From: Fasciola hepatica
Taxonomy: Eukaryota > Platyhelminthes > Trematoda > Plagiorchiida > Fasciolidae
DNA: 64,000 nucleotides
Direction of reading: 5' to 3'
Assembly (NCBI GenBank): GCA_948099385.1
Contig: CANUEZ040000129.1
Coordinates: 4,340,001 to 4,404,000 of the forward strand
In this document: positions 48,970 to 58,599 of the stretch, in pieces
Layout of the letters: each line of letters begins with the position of its first letter
Position numbering within the stretch: the first letter of the stretch is position 1
Notes under the pieces: model-generated
Database searches by the model: none
Told to the model about the DNA's origin: nothing
What the model saw: the letters and a program-made list of their open reading frames with translations, nothing else
Made by a program: the position numbers and the translations under genes

Positions 48970-50123
48970 CTTCACAGCAAATGGCACATATCGGTGAGTT
49001 AATTTCTTTCTTTTTCAACTGGTATCTCTCGCCATATTGGCCGATGTTCGTGAAAGACCCGTAGAAGGGACTTAAAATACACTTATTTGGCAATTGTGAA
49101 AGTAGTGGAGCGGCAACGTAACATAATTGGAAACTGTACTAGAAATGTCATACGACGTCAGGGCATTCAATATGAACACATGGGATATTTATGGGTTTTG
49201 CAAAACTAGCTGTATATCATTTACAGCTACGTGAACTTTACTTCATAGACAAATTATGCCTCATAATGTTAAAAGTACAATTATAGCATAACGCTGCGGT
49301 TTTTACTATTCAGGTTATCATTTACCAATTAGCAAAGGGCAATCTGATTTGCTACTAACACCTCACAGCCAGTGGTGATCGTCAGCACCAAAAATTGAGG
49401 GGCGGAGCGCCTACCTCGGCGAACCAAGCACGACCAGAGTGGCTGCCGCCGGGTGACTCTCAGTCCGTTAAAACAACTGGTGCTGCAATTGTAACGCAAT
49501 CAATCAGCCTAAATACCCACGAAAATAAGACAGTGTTAATCTTTGCCGTGAACAAGAATGAACTACGTCATTCCTTTCTTGAAATTTCAGTCATTTCCCT
49601 GCCTATCGGTCACCGGCTTATTATTGGGAACTAACGGTGGGCAATGTACCACTGGGGCTACTTTGTACACCCTCATCTACACATGATTGGTTAAGGAAAG
49701 AGATGATGTTGACGATGATATTGAGCGTAGGAACACAACCACAGCCATTCTTGCTCTATGGCTGGTGCTGCTCCTTCGGGAAACGAACACTGCCGTATAA
49801 CTTATAAACATGGCCCAAAACTTTCCTTTGTTCACCGCCAAGATGATTTATTAGGCTGGGATCTAGAAGCAGTGATGTACTTGGTAATAGTATGCAGTAA
49901 TCCGTTTCTTTCACTTCCGGCGTAGTACAAGTCAGTTGGAAAGTTGGTTTTAAAACGTTGTCAATGGTCTTACGGTCGCAACCCAATTCATTGCGAAAGA
50001 GGGAATGAATCCTTAGGCGGTCAGTGAAGGTATCATTCCCCGTAGCAAACCGCTCCGAAACCGATCGGTTTTTGGATTGTTTTTCTATTACGCTGATCTG
50101 TTTTCGGTCAGTTAGTTTAGTAG
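48970..50123. other. No firmly recognisable gene
   Basis: AT-rich sequence with a 79-codon plus frame (49395-49634) and a 146-codon minus frame (50196-49756). The minus frame runs into the fold-back element and shows TPEVKETDYCILLPSTSLLL but nothing I can name. Confidence 0.4.
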
Positions 50124-50325
50124 CCATTTTACACGAATCAACAAAGAATTGATACTTGGGAAGTCGACGACCGGAGTAAGGTGCAGCGCAGTCCATACCA
50201 AAGTATTTAAAGGCACTAAGTTGGATGCAACCGATATATTTAAATCAAACGCCAAAGGAATATTGCACATTACTCCGGTCGTCGATTTCGTCCCCATCAA
50301 TTCTTTGTTGATTCGTGTGAAATGG
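50124..50325. repeat. Fold-back element 1 (short inverted repeat)
   Basis: 50124-50153 is the reverse complement of 50296-50325 (sum 100449; 1 mismatch in 30). The pairing continues more loosely inwards through cgacgaccggagtaa (50165-50179) and its partner at 50270-50284. The loop of about 90 bp is unpaired. Read outwards, both arms encode nearly the same peptide: minus TPVVDFPSINSLLIRVKWLL and plus TPVVDFVPINSLLIRVKWLL. Just outside the left arm lies aaaccgctccgaaaccgatcgg, related to the minisatellite in fold-back element 2. The arms share sequence with element 2 at 52.9-53.7 kb. Confidence 0.8.
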
Positions 50326-51028
50326 TTACTGGACGAACCGACCAAAAACAGAAGTTACGAACTAGCTGGGAGCTACAGGGGCCCCGCAGTTTTTCAATAA
50401 CAAAACTAAGGCTCGTTTTAACAGTAAATTAATCATTTTATCCCACTGATAGCCAGTCACACCTATCATTTTACTACATGTTCTGTGCAATGAAGACTGT
50501 TGGTATTGCTTCAGTATAATGCTAACTGACAAAACGAGGTTGTGGTTTTTGCTGACTCCATTTCTTTGCTATTCATTTATGTTTCCCCTCGTTCCACTAT
50601 ATACGAATAAATTTATGCTGTCTTTTCGCGCAATATCAATATATCATTTTTAGTTCCATAACTTCCTAAGGCAGCTTTTCCTAGTTTCGTAGATCCTGAG
50701 CGGCTCTAAATGAAGTAGACTTTAAATCGTTAACTGGCGTTGGATGCAGAATGTCAACGGGTAAATTTGTTTCCTATAGGGCCATCAAGACTTGCTCGCA
50801 AGGCAGATTCCTCCAAAGCTAAAAAGGACAGTCACGGGTGACACATTCTACGACTTCAACGTGTGTTGCATGACCAAGCCTAAAGGTAACCTCCAGCAGC
50901 CTCTAAAAAATCTTACGAGAAACAAGTGATTCACCAGTCACCAGACGAGGGTGTCAAAACGTCCCTGAACGGCACCTTGAGGGAGTGTTTTCAACACACA
51001 GTTTGGTCCCAAAAATACATTTATCAGT

Positions 51029-51211
51029 TTATTGGGATTGCTGTGTTGTGAACAAATAAAACTTTTGTCCTTCTAGAAGTTGTGTTATTCCATAGGGAAG
51101 CTTTTGAATGTTCCACACTTTCTTCTTACTTTCGGGGTTTCCGTTGGTTCTTATAGCAGCTTTTCTCGTAAAATGATCACTGAGAAAGTCAATCTTTGGT
51201 TTTATCCACAT
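51029..51211 (-). CDS. Possible 3'-terminal exon with polyadenylation signal
   Basis: A 60-codon minus frame ends in a TAA stop overlapping AATAAA, near 51,030, a compact arrangement seen in small genomes. The peptide is lysine-rich (AIRTNGNPESKKKVWNIQK). I found no domain and no clear upstream exon, so this is only a candidate. Confidence 0.2.
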   Translation of the reverse strand: MWIKPKIDFLSDHFTRKAAIRTNGNPESKKKVWNIQKLPYGITQLLEGQKFYLFTTQQSQ

Positions 51212-52269
51212 TTTGAAAACATTATCCCTTGAGCCACCATTGTAGTCATCCTCAGCCTCAGTTTATTTTTATGAGATTCCGATGCCAACGAAGAAGGCTC
51301 CGAAACAGACGGCATTTTCGCATGATTTTCCTTTATGAGCATTATTGGTGCCTTTTAAGCGCCGATTCAGTGTCTATTTGTGGACTATCATGCTGACTGA
51401 GTCGGAATAGATATGCCGAGTGAGAACCATTCCAGAGTATGGCGATAACCACGGTTCTGACTACTGCAAACGGTTGAGGCATCCAACAGATAACACTTCA
51501 TTCTTAAAGATTCCAAGATCATTCTTTTTGGAAAAGAATTTCACTGGTTTTGTGGCCTTTTCAAACAAGCTATGGATAGCCGAACAAGGAGACGAAACCT
51601 GTATTGCTACTGATACTACACACGATTACAGGGACTAACATATTTGTTTATTTGATCAGATACCGAATTTGGTGGCGCCTCTTGCTCCGCCTGTGTGCAC
51701 CGTCTGCACGCCGTCGCGTTCTTCCAATACACACGTTTTTCTGCTCCAGCATTTTGAGTTGTGCTCTTTTGAGCTGCTCTGAGTGTATTTGCTAAAGCTT
51801 CACGAACCGAGAACCAGAGGCTGTAGACTCTATACGGGAGCAGGTCCTGACTCAACTTAGGAGAATCTTAAAAACCCTTTTACTTGTTCGTTTTTCACCT
51901 CCACGCGATTAGTTACGAAGTATCCTAACAGCTTTAACGAACAACCTCCGGCCCAGCAATGCGTACAAGTTAACCACGTTTTTCTCAGGTCACACATCCT
52001 CTCCTTTCCCATTATCTATGGCCATCAGAAGTGTCTGACATTCTCAACGTATGCTAGCTAGCACAAGGATAAGCATCCACGGACATGCATGAAATCCGTC
52101 TTGCCATTGCGCGCAGAGGAGCCCGTTGCACTTAAGTTTCATGTCTTCAAGGAAAAAACATTTCGTGGGACGCACTGTACTCCTTCTTGATAGCCAACCA
52201 AGGTTACAACGAACAAATACCTAACCATCAGGAACTACCCTGAGCCTGCTATGTCTAACGAACAGGCCT

Positions 52270-52707
52270 TTGTCCCGATCGCCTTCGAAGGGGGGGGGCC
52301 ATTCACCGACCAAACAAATGAGACTTCTGAAGGCGCACCGTCTCACCACCCCGTTGCCCGAAGGCAACAAGTTCCATGATGATGGCAACAGTTTTCCCGA
52401 ATCCAAACCAAAAGCAAGGCCGACTGACTCTCTTGCCGATATTTACTGTGGAAATAAAACGAAAAAATTGAACATCCAAATCAGTGGCTTCCTGTGGTTT
52501 TGTATTTTCTCCGGTGAGAACGAACCACCGATGGTAGACAAAATATACCAGCTTCATTATCCTGGACTCTCAACTTCGGTAGCTGTACCAAGCACATATT
52601 GCAGCGATGTTCTTCGTAACATTATAGGCTGCGCCCAAATGATGCAGCTTGGCGGAAGGATATTCCAAGTTGGAATACCCGACTCAGTTAAAGTGAGTTT
52701 GGGGTAA
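52270..52707 (+). CDS. Unidentified 145-codon plus-strand frame, possible exon
   Basis: The last two thirds read like ordinary protein (VDKIYQLHYPGLSTSVAVPS, then IIGCAQMMQLGGRIFQVGIP). A possible donor AAA/GTGAGT lies at about 52,692. No clear acceptor or domain was found. The minus strand opposite has its own open frame and splice-like sites, so strand assignment is unresolved. Confidence 0.25.
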   Translation: MSRSPSKGGGHSPTKQMRLLKAHRLTTPLPEGNKFHDDGNSFPESKPKARPTDSLADIYCGNKTKKLNIQISGFLWFCIFSGENEPPMVDKIYQLHYPGLSTSVAVPSTYCSDVLRNIIGCAQMMQLGGRIFQVGIPDSVKVSLG

Positions 52708-52720
52708 ACAAGCTTCTTAC

Positions 52721-52774
52721 CTTGAAGATCGGTCACCCTTCCGGCGACCATGAAAGTAAGATTGTCCTTCAATT
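52721..52774 (-). CDS. Candidate 54-bp microexon (minus), with a second donor at 52804
   Basis: Acceptor gattccgtag and donor CTTCAAG/GTAAGA bound 54 bp. Read in the frame LKDNLTFMVAGRVTDLQ it is open, with phase 1 in and phase 1 out. Another canonical donor, AATCAAG/GTAAGC, lies at 52805/52804 immediately upstream, so two exons with a 30-bp intron are possible. The peptide leading to that donor continues from the coding-like left arm of fold-back element 2 (GYKGSLFVGRVYQATCTSF). Confidence 0.35.
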
Positions 52775-52917
52775 CTACGGAATCACAGCCAGAAAATTGC
52801 TTACCTTGATTCTTAGCTCCAAAGGGCATCAGGACCTATATGTGTAAAACGAGGTGCATGTCGCCTGGTACACTCTCCCAACAAATAAACTGCCCTTGTA
52901 GCCCTCAGTCCATTCGT

Positions 52918-53738
52918 AACATCGGTTTTCGGTCGGCTTGTTTAGTAGCCAACTTACCCGGATTAAAACTGAATTCATACGGAGGAAATTGACGGCCGAG
53001 GTTAGTTGTAATGCCCAGCCGGACTTTTGTTTCATTATATTGGTTTATACGTAGGGATGTCCTAAAAACTCGATATAGATCACTCTATTTTCCCCCGCGA
53101 AATGAGTAAAATAGGGACAATAATTGAAAAGCTACAATTTTGGAGATGGAAATGAGCATCGTGATACGTAATTTGGGTTAGTGGAAGAAATTACCGAAGC
53201 ATTTCACGTGTTTCAAACGACTAGCACAAACCGCTCGGAAACCGTTCAGAAACCGTCCAGGAAACCGGTCTGAAACCATTCAGAAACCGCTCGGAAACAG
53301 GTCGGTTTCGGAGAGATTTGGCCGGTTCCGAACGGTTTTCTTACTATTACGCCGAGCGGTTTTGAACGGTTTCTGGGTGGTTTCAGACCGGTTTCCTAAA
53401 CGGTTTCTGAACGGTTTCCGAGCGGTTTGTGCTAATCGTTTGAAACACGTGAAATGCTTCGGTAATTTCTTCCACTAACCCAAATTACGTATCACGATGC
53501 TCATTTCCATCTCCAAAATTGTAGCTTTTCAATTATTGTCCCTATTTTACTCATTTCGCGGGGGAAAATAGAGTGATCTATATCGAGTTTTTAGGACATT
53601 CCTACGTATAAACCAATATAATGAAACAAAAGTCCGGCTGGGCATTACAACTAACCTCGGCCGGCAATTTCCTCCGTATGAATTCAGTTTTAATCCGGGT
53701 AAGTTGGCTACTAAACAAGCCGACCGAAGTCCGATCGA
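52918..53738. repeat. Fold-back element 2, ~820-bp inverted repeat
   Basis: 52918-53290 is the reverse complement of about 53366-53738 (positions sum to 106656) with few mismatches and a ~75-bp centre. Reading outwards, each arm encodes KQKSGWALQLTSA followed by NFLRMNSVLIRVSWLL and NKPTE. The left arm (minus strand) then continues as ENRCYEWTEGYKG, while the right arm breaks into stops. The inner part of each arm is built from 11-bp aaaccg-type units. No target-site duplication was identified. It resembles Foldback-type elements or a recent inverted duplication of a gene fragment. Confidence 0.9.
53228..53305 (+). repeat. 11-bp minisatellite, seven units (consensus AAACCGNTCNG)
   Basis: Units in order: aaaccgctcgg, aaaccgttcag, aaaccgtccagg, aaaccggtctg, aaaccattcag, aaaccgctcgg, aaacaggtcgg. 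The mirror array occupies the right arm (about 53,350-53,428) as cggtttc units. Isolated related motifs occur at 50,048-50,070 and 53,785-53,815, so the unit is associated with this repeat family as a whole. Confidence 0.9.
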
Positions 53739-54121
53739 TGTAATAGTAACAAACGATCAAGAACCGGCCAAAGCCCGGCCAAAAGCCGATCGGTTTCGAA
53801 GCGGTTTTGCACCGGTTTTGCTGCAAGGGTGAGAAATCTTTGGAATTCACGTAAATCCCTTGCTAAACGCGGAACGAAAGCAGCAGAACCAGACCCCCAC
53901 CTGGCCAGAGTGCACCAACATGCACAAAAACTGAGTGGCCGAGATAGCCCGCGAACTAAGACTACAAAACCGCCCGAGATCCAGTCAAGCTTAAATAAGG
54001 TAACTAATAACTAGCAATGCTCACTGCAGTGGTGGTCTTCGGTCAGTCTTCAGTTTTCAAGTAAAGAGCAACGGGAAGCCATCCCGCATTAGCCCCATCG
54101 CATCGTACTCTGTTGACTCGG

Positions 54122-56870
54122 CTAGATGTCGGCGCCTCTCCAGCAATCCTTCAGGGTCTGATCCAGTTTCCCGCTGAAAGACCTCTCGGTTTTGCCTCCC
54201 ACCACTTCAGCCGGTGGAGCACTCCAGAGATTGGTCACTCTCCTTGACAATCGATAGATGACCGGCAAGCCGGTGGAATGCACCTTACGAGGCGTCAGGG
54301 TGTGTCCTCTGGTACGATCATTATTCCTGAGCGGGAATTCCGACTGTAGTTCCCGGACCAACTCACCACGGATTATTCGCCCGACATAGATGAGGTCGCC
54401 CCAAAGACGTCGATGGGCAATGGGAAGCAAACCGGTGACTTCCAGGCCCTCCTGATAGCTGAACCCACGCAGTCCGGCCACGAGGAGTGAGGCTTCACGT
54501 TGCCCTCACTTCAGTTTGGCTACTTCCTCCGCCGTGCGCGGGTAGACAGCCGGACTGCCACTTTCCAAGCGAGGAAGTACATGTGAGACATACAGCAGTC
54601 AGAAAGTGTCCAGGGGTAGAGGCCCAAATGAACCGCGAATGGAACCAAACATCCTCCACGCTGGTGCGCACGCTCTCTCAGTTTGTTCTCTTATCTTCAG
54701 ATTGTTGGTGACAGCAACCCCGAGGTCCTTTTCCTCCTGCGTGTGACGGAGCACGATACTCCGAAGGCAGTTGCCGGAAGTATTATTAAAGCCGCCAGTC
54801 CACATGCTGGTGCATCTGTCTACATTCATCGGTAGACCCCAGGTGGTCGACCAATTGACGAGAACCTGGAGATCCTCCCGTACTCTCACACGATCCTCTG
54901 CGGATTGAGTGGTGCACCAGACCTTTAGGTCGTCGGAGTATGCAAGGCATTGTGATCGAAAGGTTTGTAGTGGGTCGTTTAAAAACACCAGAAACAACAG
55001 GGATCCTAGTGCGGAGCCTTGCGGCAAGCCACTGTTAACTGGATACCAGGAGGACTGGGATTATGCCTCTCTCATGTAAGAGGTTCTCCCAACCAATAAA
55101 TCTCCAATTCAGTGAAGCGAAGGCCCGGAGATGTCGACGGCCCGGAGTTTCAGCAAAAGCCCACCGTGGGGGAGTTTATGAAACGCCCCACTATAGTCCA
55201 CAAAGATGACGTCCGTGACATATCCCTTGGTCTTGGCATTCGACCAACTTTCACGAGCAGTCAACAGGTTTGGCAGACATGATCCATTTCTCTGAAAACC
55301 GCGCTGCTTTGAGCATAGTAGTTGATAGAGCTCCAGAAGTTCACTTACGTGAGCCGCCGCCAGGCTTTTCATCATCTTTTCCGCTGCGAAAGTGAGGTTA
55401 ACTGAGCGGTAGTTAGCCGAGGTGGATTTTGTCCCACCCTTGTACAGCGAAACAACGATTGTTTTTTTCCACTCCCGAAGTAGACTGCCAGTTATCAACG
55501 ATAAATTGAACAACCGCACCAGTGATGTAGTCATTTGGTCCTCCAACTCCTTCAACATAAAGGATGCACCTTGTCCGGTCCCGGTGACTTATGGGTTTTG
55601 ATGGATTTGAGCATCTTATTCAATTCCGGCTCCCTAAAAGCATGCATAATGAACCGCGGCGAGCCATCCACCACCGGGCTTGGTGCACCTTCCTCCACAG
55701 GATAAAATGACAGATAATGCTTTGCTAATGTCTCAGCCTTTCCGTCATCTGTTGCAACCATTTCGTCGTTGTTCATCAGCGCCAGGATACCTACCTTCGC
55801 TCTGGTGAGGCGCTTTTAATATGCAAACAGGCGCTTGGGTGCTCGCACTGCACCAACTGCAAGGGCTTCCTTAAACACCATTCGCTCTATCCGTTTTTGT
55901 TTGGTACATTGGTTACGAATCTTGCGATAGAGATCATAACCCCCACCTGTTGGTCGGAACCGCTGCCAGGCCCGATTTCGTCGTTTGAGCAGGCGTCTGA
56001 GCTCCAGATCAAACCACGGCAGGCCTTTCACCCGGGGTCTACGTCGGTTGGGGGGGGGGCAGTAGGTATTCATAAGGTGCAAGATACCGCCACGAATAAA
56101 AGCCCAAGCTTCCCTCACTTCGCGGTGGACATCTGCATCCATTGGAAGCCAGCTGACGCCTAAAGCCACTCTCCGGACATCTTCGAATGGAGTACGCCAA
56201 AAGTGACGTCCAGTGTGTGGTCTAGGGGATGGACAAGAACCACCGCGTCGGGGAATTTTCGGCACCATGAGGTCACTTCTTCCAAGTGTAGACAGATGTT
56301 CAACCTTATCGCCCTCCGGGCTCCTGGGAGAAATCCCTAGATCTAGGATGGGGCCTTGAAGGGATTGCCTCCGGGTTGATTCCTGAACATGTTGGTGTAG
56401 TGCCAGTTCTTGGACCATTGTCAGTCACTCCCGGGAGGATCTGCCTCGGCCGTTGTCCTGCCTGATGTCCACTCAATGTGCGGGGCACTGAAATCACCCA
56501 GGATGAGGCAGTGGCCGTCGCACGCTCATCCCCTAAATGAATTCATCATATCTGGAGTGGAGACCATAGGTTTCCGATAGATGTCTCCAACTGTCCTAAG
56601 ACCTCAAGTGGCAGGTTTGAAGCGGCCCCAAATAGCTTCACCTAGTCCTTGTGGACCATCGAACAACTCTAACTGGGCTGTTGGAATGTCTGATCAGACG
56701 AACAATGCTACACCTCCACCTGCTCCGATGGAATTTCTACCAACTCGGAATAGAGTGTATCCACGGGGGACACCTCAGGGTCTCAGATATTGGTACTCGG
56801 CAACTTCCCCATCATTGCTATCATAGTAGGTAATCTGGACAGCAGCAAATGTTCCAGGTCATCTCTCTTG
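54122..56870 (-). pseudogene. ORF2 (endonuclease-RT) of CR1-like element 2
   Basis: Endonuclease blocks: LILGDFSAPHIEW near 56,500 (G-D-F-N has become G-D-F-S) and LSTLGRSDLMVPKIP near 56,270 (S-D-H has become S-D-L). The linker is Arg-rich (LRRLLKRRNRAWQRFRPTG). RT blocks: KTHKSPGPDKVHPL near 55,560, TIVVSLYKGGTKS, SANYRSVNLT, VIFVDYSGAFHKLPHGG (A-F-D has become A-F-H), MPQGSALGSLLFLVFLNDPL and QCLAYSDDLKVW near 54,930 (box Y-S-D-D, both Asp kept). The tail has SIVLRHTQEEKDLGVAVTN, then SHVLPRLESGSPAVYP and GLRGFSYQEGLEVTGLLP. It carries multiple stops and frameshifts. Confidence 0.88.
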
Positions 56871-56871
56871 T

Positions 56872-58120
56872 TCAGCAGACCACGGACGTGAGACAACAGG
56901 ATGACGACGCTGCCTCGGCCTGAAACCACCTCTGTTTGTTCAGGGCGTCATAGCTTGGGGGGACTGACAGGGACACTAGCGTCAGCGGCCTCCACAGGAA
57001 GTAAGGGCGCAGTTTCTGCACCAGAAATCTCCGATTACTCAAGTCCTTTTCTCCCAGTTCTATGCGTTTACGCCTTCCAATCAGCGCATTTATATATTTC
57101 TCATGATCCGCAGGGTCCAGGTCCCGGTGCAACTGCACCTGCCCACCAATTAGCCGATAGGATCTTCTTAACACAGAAGTCGCGGCTTTCTCAGAGTCTA
57201 ACACTACTTCCAATTTACAGGGGCTTTCAGCTTCACTGGATTTGCCAATTCGGAAGGCTGATTTTACTGGCCACTTCTTCACAGTCTTCTCCCTCCCTGG
57301 GACAAAGAGTTTTGTTGGTATACTCCGGAGACTCGCGATATCATGGTCCGAACTTGCATGCACCGTGGTCTCCTTTGCCTAAGTCAAGTTCACTATTAGG
57401 AAACACCGCTTCCTAGGAGGTCCGCTTTTATTATCCGGTCCCGTCTACCTTCATCCGAAGCGGTGCTACGTTGGCTGGGTATTGTACCTATGACACCGTT
57501 CTGCGCTTGAGGGGCCACCTCAGTGTCAAAGGGGTCCTCGTTGTGGCGGGCAGGCTTAGGTAGCTTCTGGCGTTGGCGGCGTTTTGTTTCGGTTGGCTCG
57601 GTGACAGATGTTCATGCCATCTCCGCAATTGTGGTGCGGACAAGAATAGATACCTAGGCGTAATTCACTCTTTCTAACGGCGATGATGACAGTGAGGGTG
57701 AAAACATTAAGGAGATCAACATGATGATGTCGCTAATTCTGCTGCTACTGGTGGTGATGAACTAATTGACGGTGCTTCTGACGAGGATGACGAAAAGGAT
57801 GACGCTGCCGTATCTGTGACAGGAAGCGCCATCTTCGCTGCCTGCATTACCAGCCACACAGGAGTTCATAGCTCCGAGTCTTTGATGCACAGCACTTTGA
57901 ACAACTTTGCATGGCATTTGTCCAAGGCTTCATGAAGATCACCGTTTATTTCGGAACATTCAAGACGGTCCCAAACTTCACACCCATCGCACTGAAATCT
58001 GTCAAGTGAGCGATCAACTTTTGAACAAACTAGGCACATTGATGCAACAATTTTGACTCTTTTTGGAGGCGTTATGACCAATTTATGGTCCACAGAGTGA
58101 AACCACCATAGGAAATACAA
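56872..58120 (-). pseudogene. ORF1 of CR1-like element 2 with PHD-like zinc finger
   Basis: The first open segment (58120-57866, 84 codons) contains CLVCSKVDRSLDRFQCDGC, then EVWDRLEC and further Cys: a C-x2-C-x11-C-x2-C-x4-D-x-x-C pattern typical of PHD/zinc-finger modules at the start of some CR1 ORF1 proteins. The residue where PHD fingers have His (W-x-H-x-x-C) is Arg or Asp here. Between 57,866 and 57,363 the frame is broken. The C-terminal segment (57363-56872, 163 codons) reads VVLDSEKAATSVLRRSYRL, then RDLDPADHEKYINALIGRRK, followed by a basic helix; it probably binds nucleic acid. Confidence 0.7.
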
Positions 58121-58354
58121 TTCCGAATATCACACCGGAAGACGAGCCAGTGTAGCTCATTTCAGGCCAGTGGTCGCCGTAGAACATATTGACGAATGTT
58201 CGTCATGAGTAAAGTGACATAGATTTCGTAACGACATAAAACATCCGTGATGCAGCTGACCGAGAAAGCTAGCGTCCACTAACATTAGTTGCACGACAAC
58301 CAAGGCGCAGTGCCAGCTGCAGCACTCCAGCGTCTAAGATTCACCTGCCACTAC

Positions 58355-58495
58355 CACCACTACCCGTTTGACATAGTGTCGCACAACCGTTTGCTCACCA
58401 AGTTGAAATCCCATAGAGTGACAGAGCCCTTGTTCAGGTGGATCAAGGACTCCCGGAAGGGATGGTCCTTCTCCATGAAAGTTGCTTCATCATAA
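58355..58495 (+). pseudogene. Small RT fragment on the opposite strand
   Basis: The plus strand reads PFDIVSHNRLLTKLKSH followed by VTEPLFRWIKDSRKGWSFSM. This matches the segment after the 'DFsKAFDtVsH..Ll.KL...Gv.g.ll.Wi.dfL..R.f.V' block of non-LTR RTs. The Asp-containing D-F-S-K stretch before it has been lost (reads YHHYPFD). It is only about 140 bp long and lies just upstream of element 2's 5' end, in the opposite orientation. Confidence 0.65.
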
Positions 58496-58518
58496 TCTGG
58501 GTGACACTCCAAATAGCA

Positions 58519-58574
58519 CTCCCCAAGTTTGCCCCAAGGGGAAAACCCCAAGCGATGAGGCAAACTTGGGGCAG
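58519..58574. repeat. Short perfect hairpin
   Basis: ccccaagtttgcc at 58521-58533 pairs with ggcaaacttgggg at 58559-58571, with a 25-base loop that itself contains ccccaagggg-type sequence. Its purpose is unknown. It is the end of no recognised gene. Confidence 0.75.
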
Positions 58575-58599
58575 ACGTAGGGCTGCCCCATACTTACTA

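Larger units (their letters stand above)
54122..58120 (-). mobile_element. Near-full-length degenerate CR1-like non-LTR retrotransposon (element 2)
   Basis: About 4.0 kb on the minus strand: ORF1 (58120 to about 56872) starting with a PHD-like finger, endonuclease relic (about 56840-56250), linker (56250-55780), RT (55776 to about 54600) and C-terminal region (54481-54122). The layout and blocks are CR1 type, but a different subfamily from element 1 (for example LLPIAHRRLWGDLIYVGRII against LLNLYPLDLGRVRGE). Frames change or stop about every 0.4-0.6 kb. No LTRs or poly(A) tail are seen, which is normal for CR1. Confidence 0.9.
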
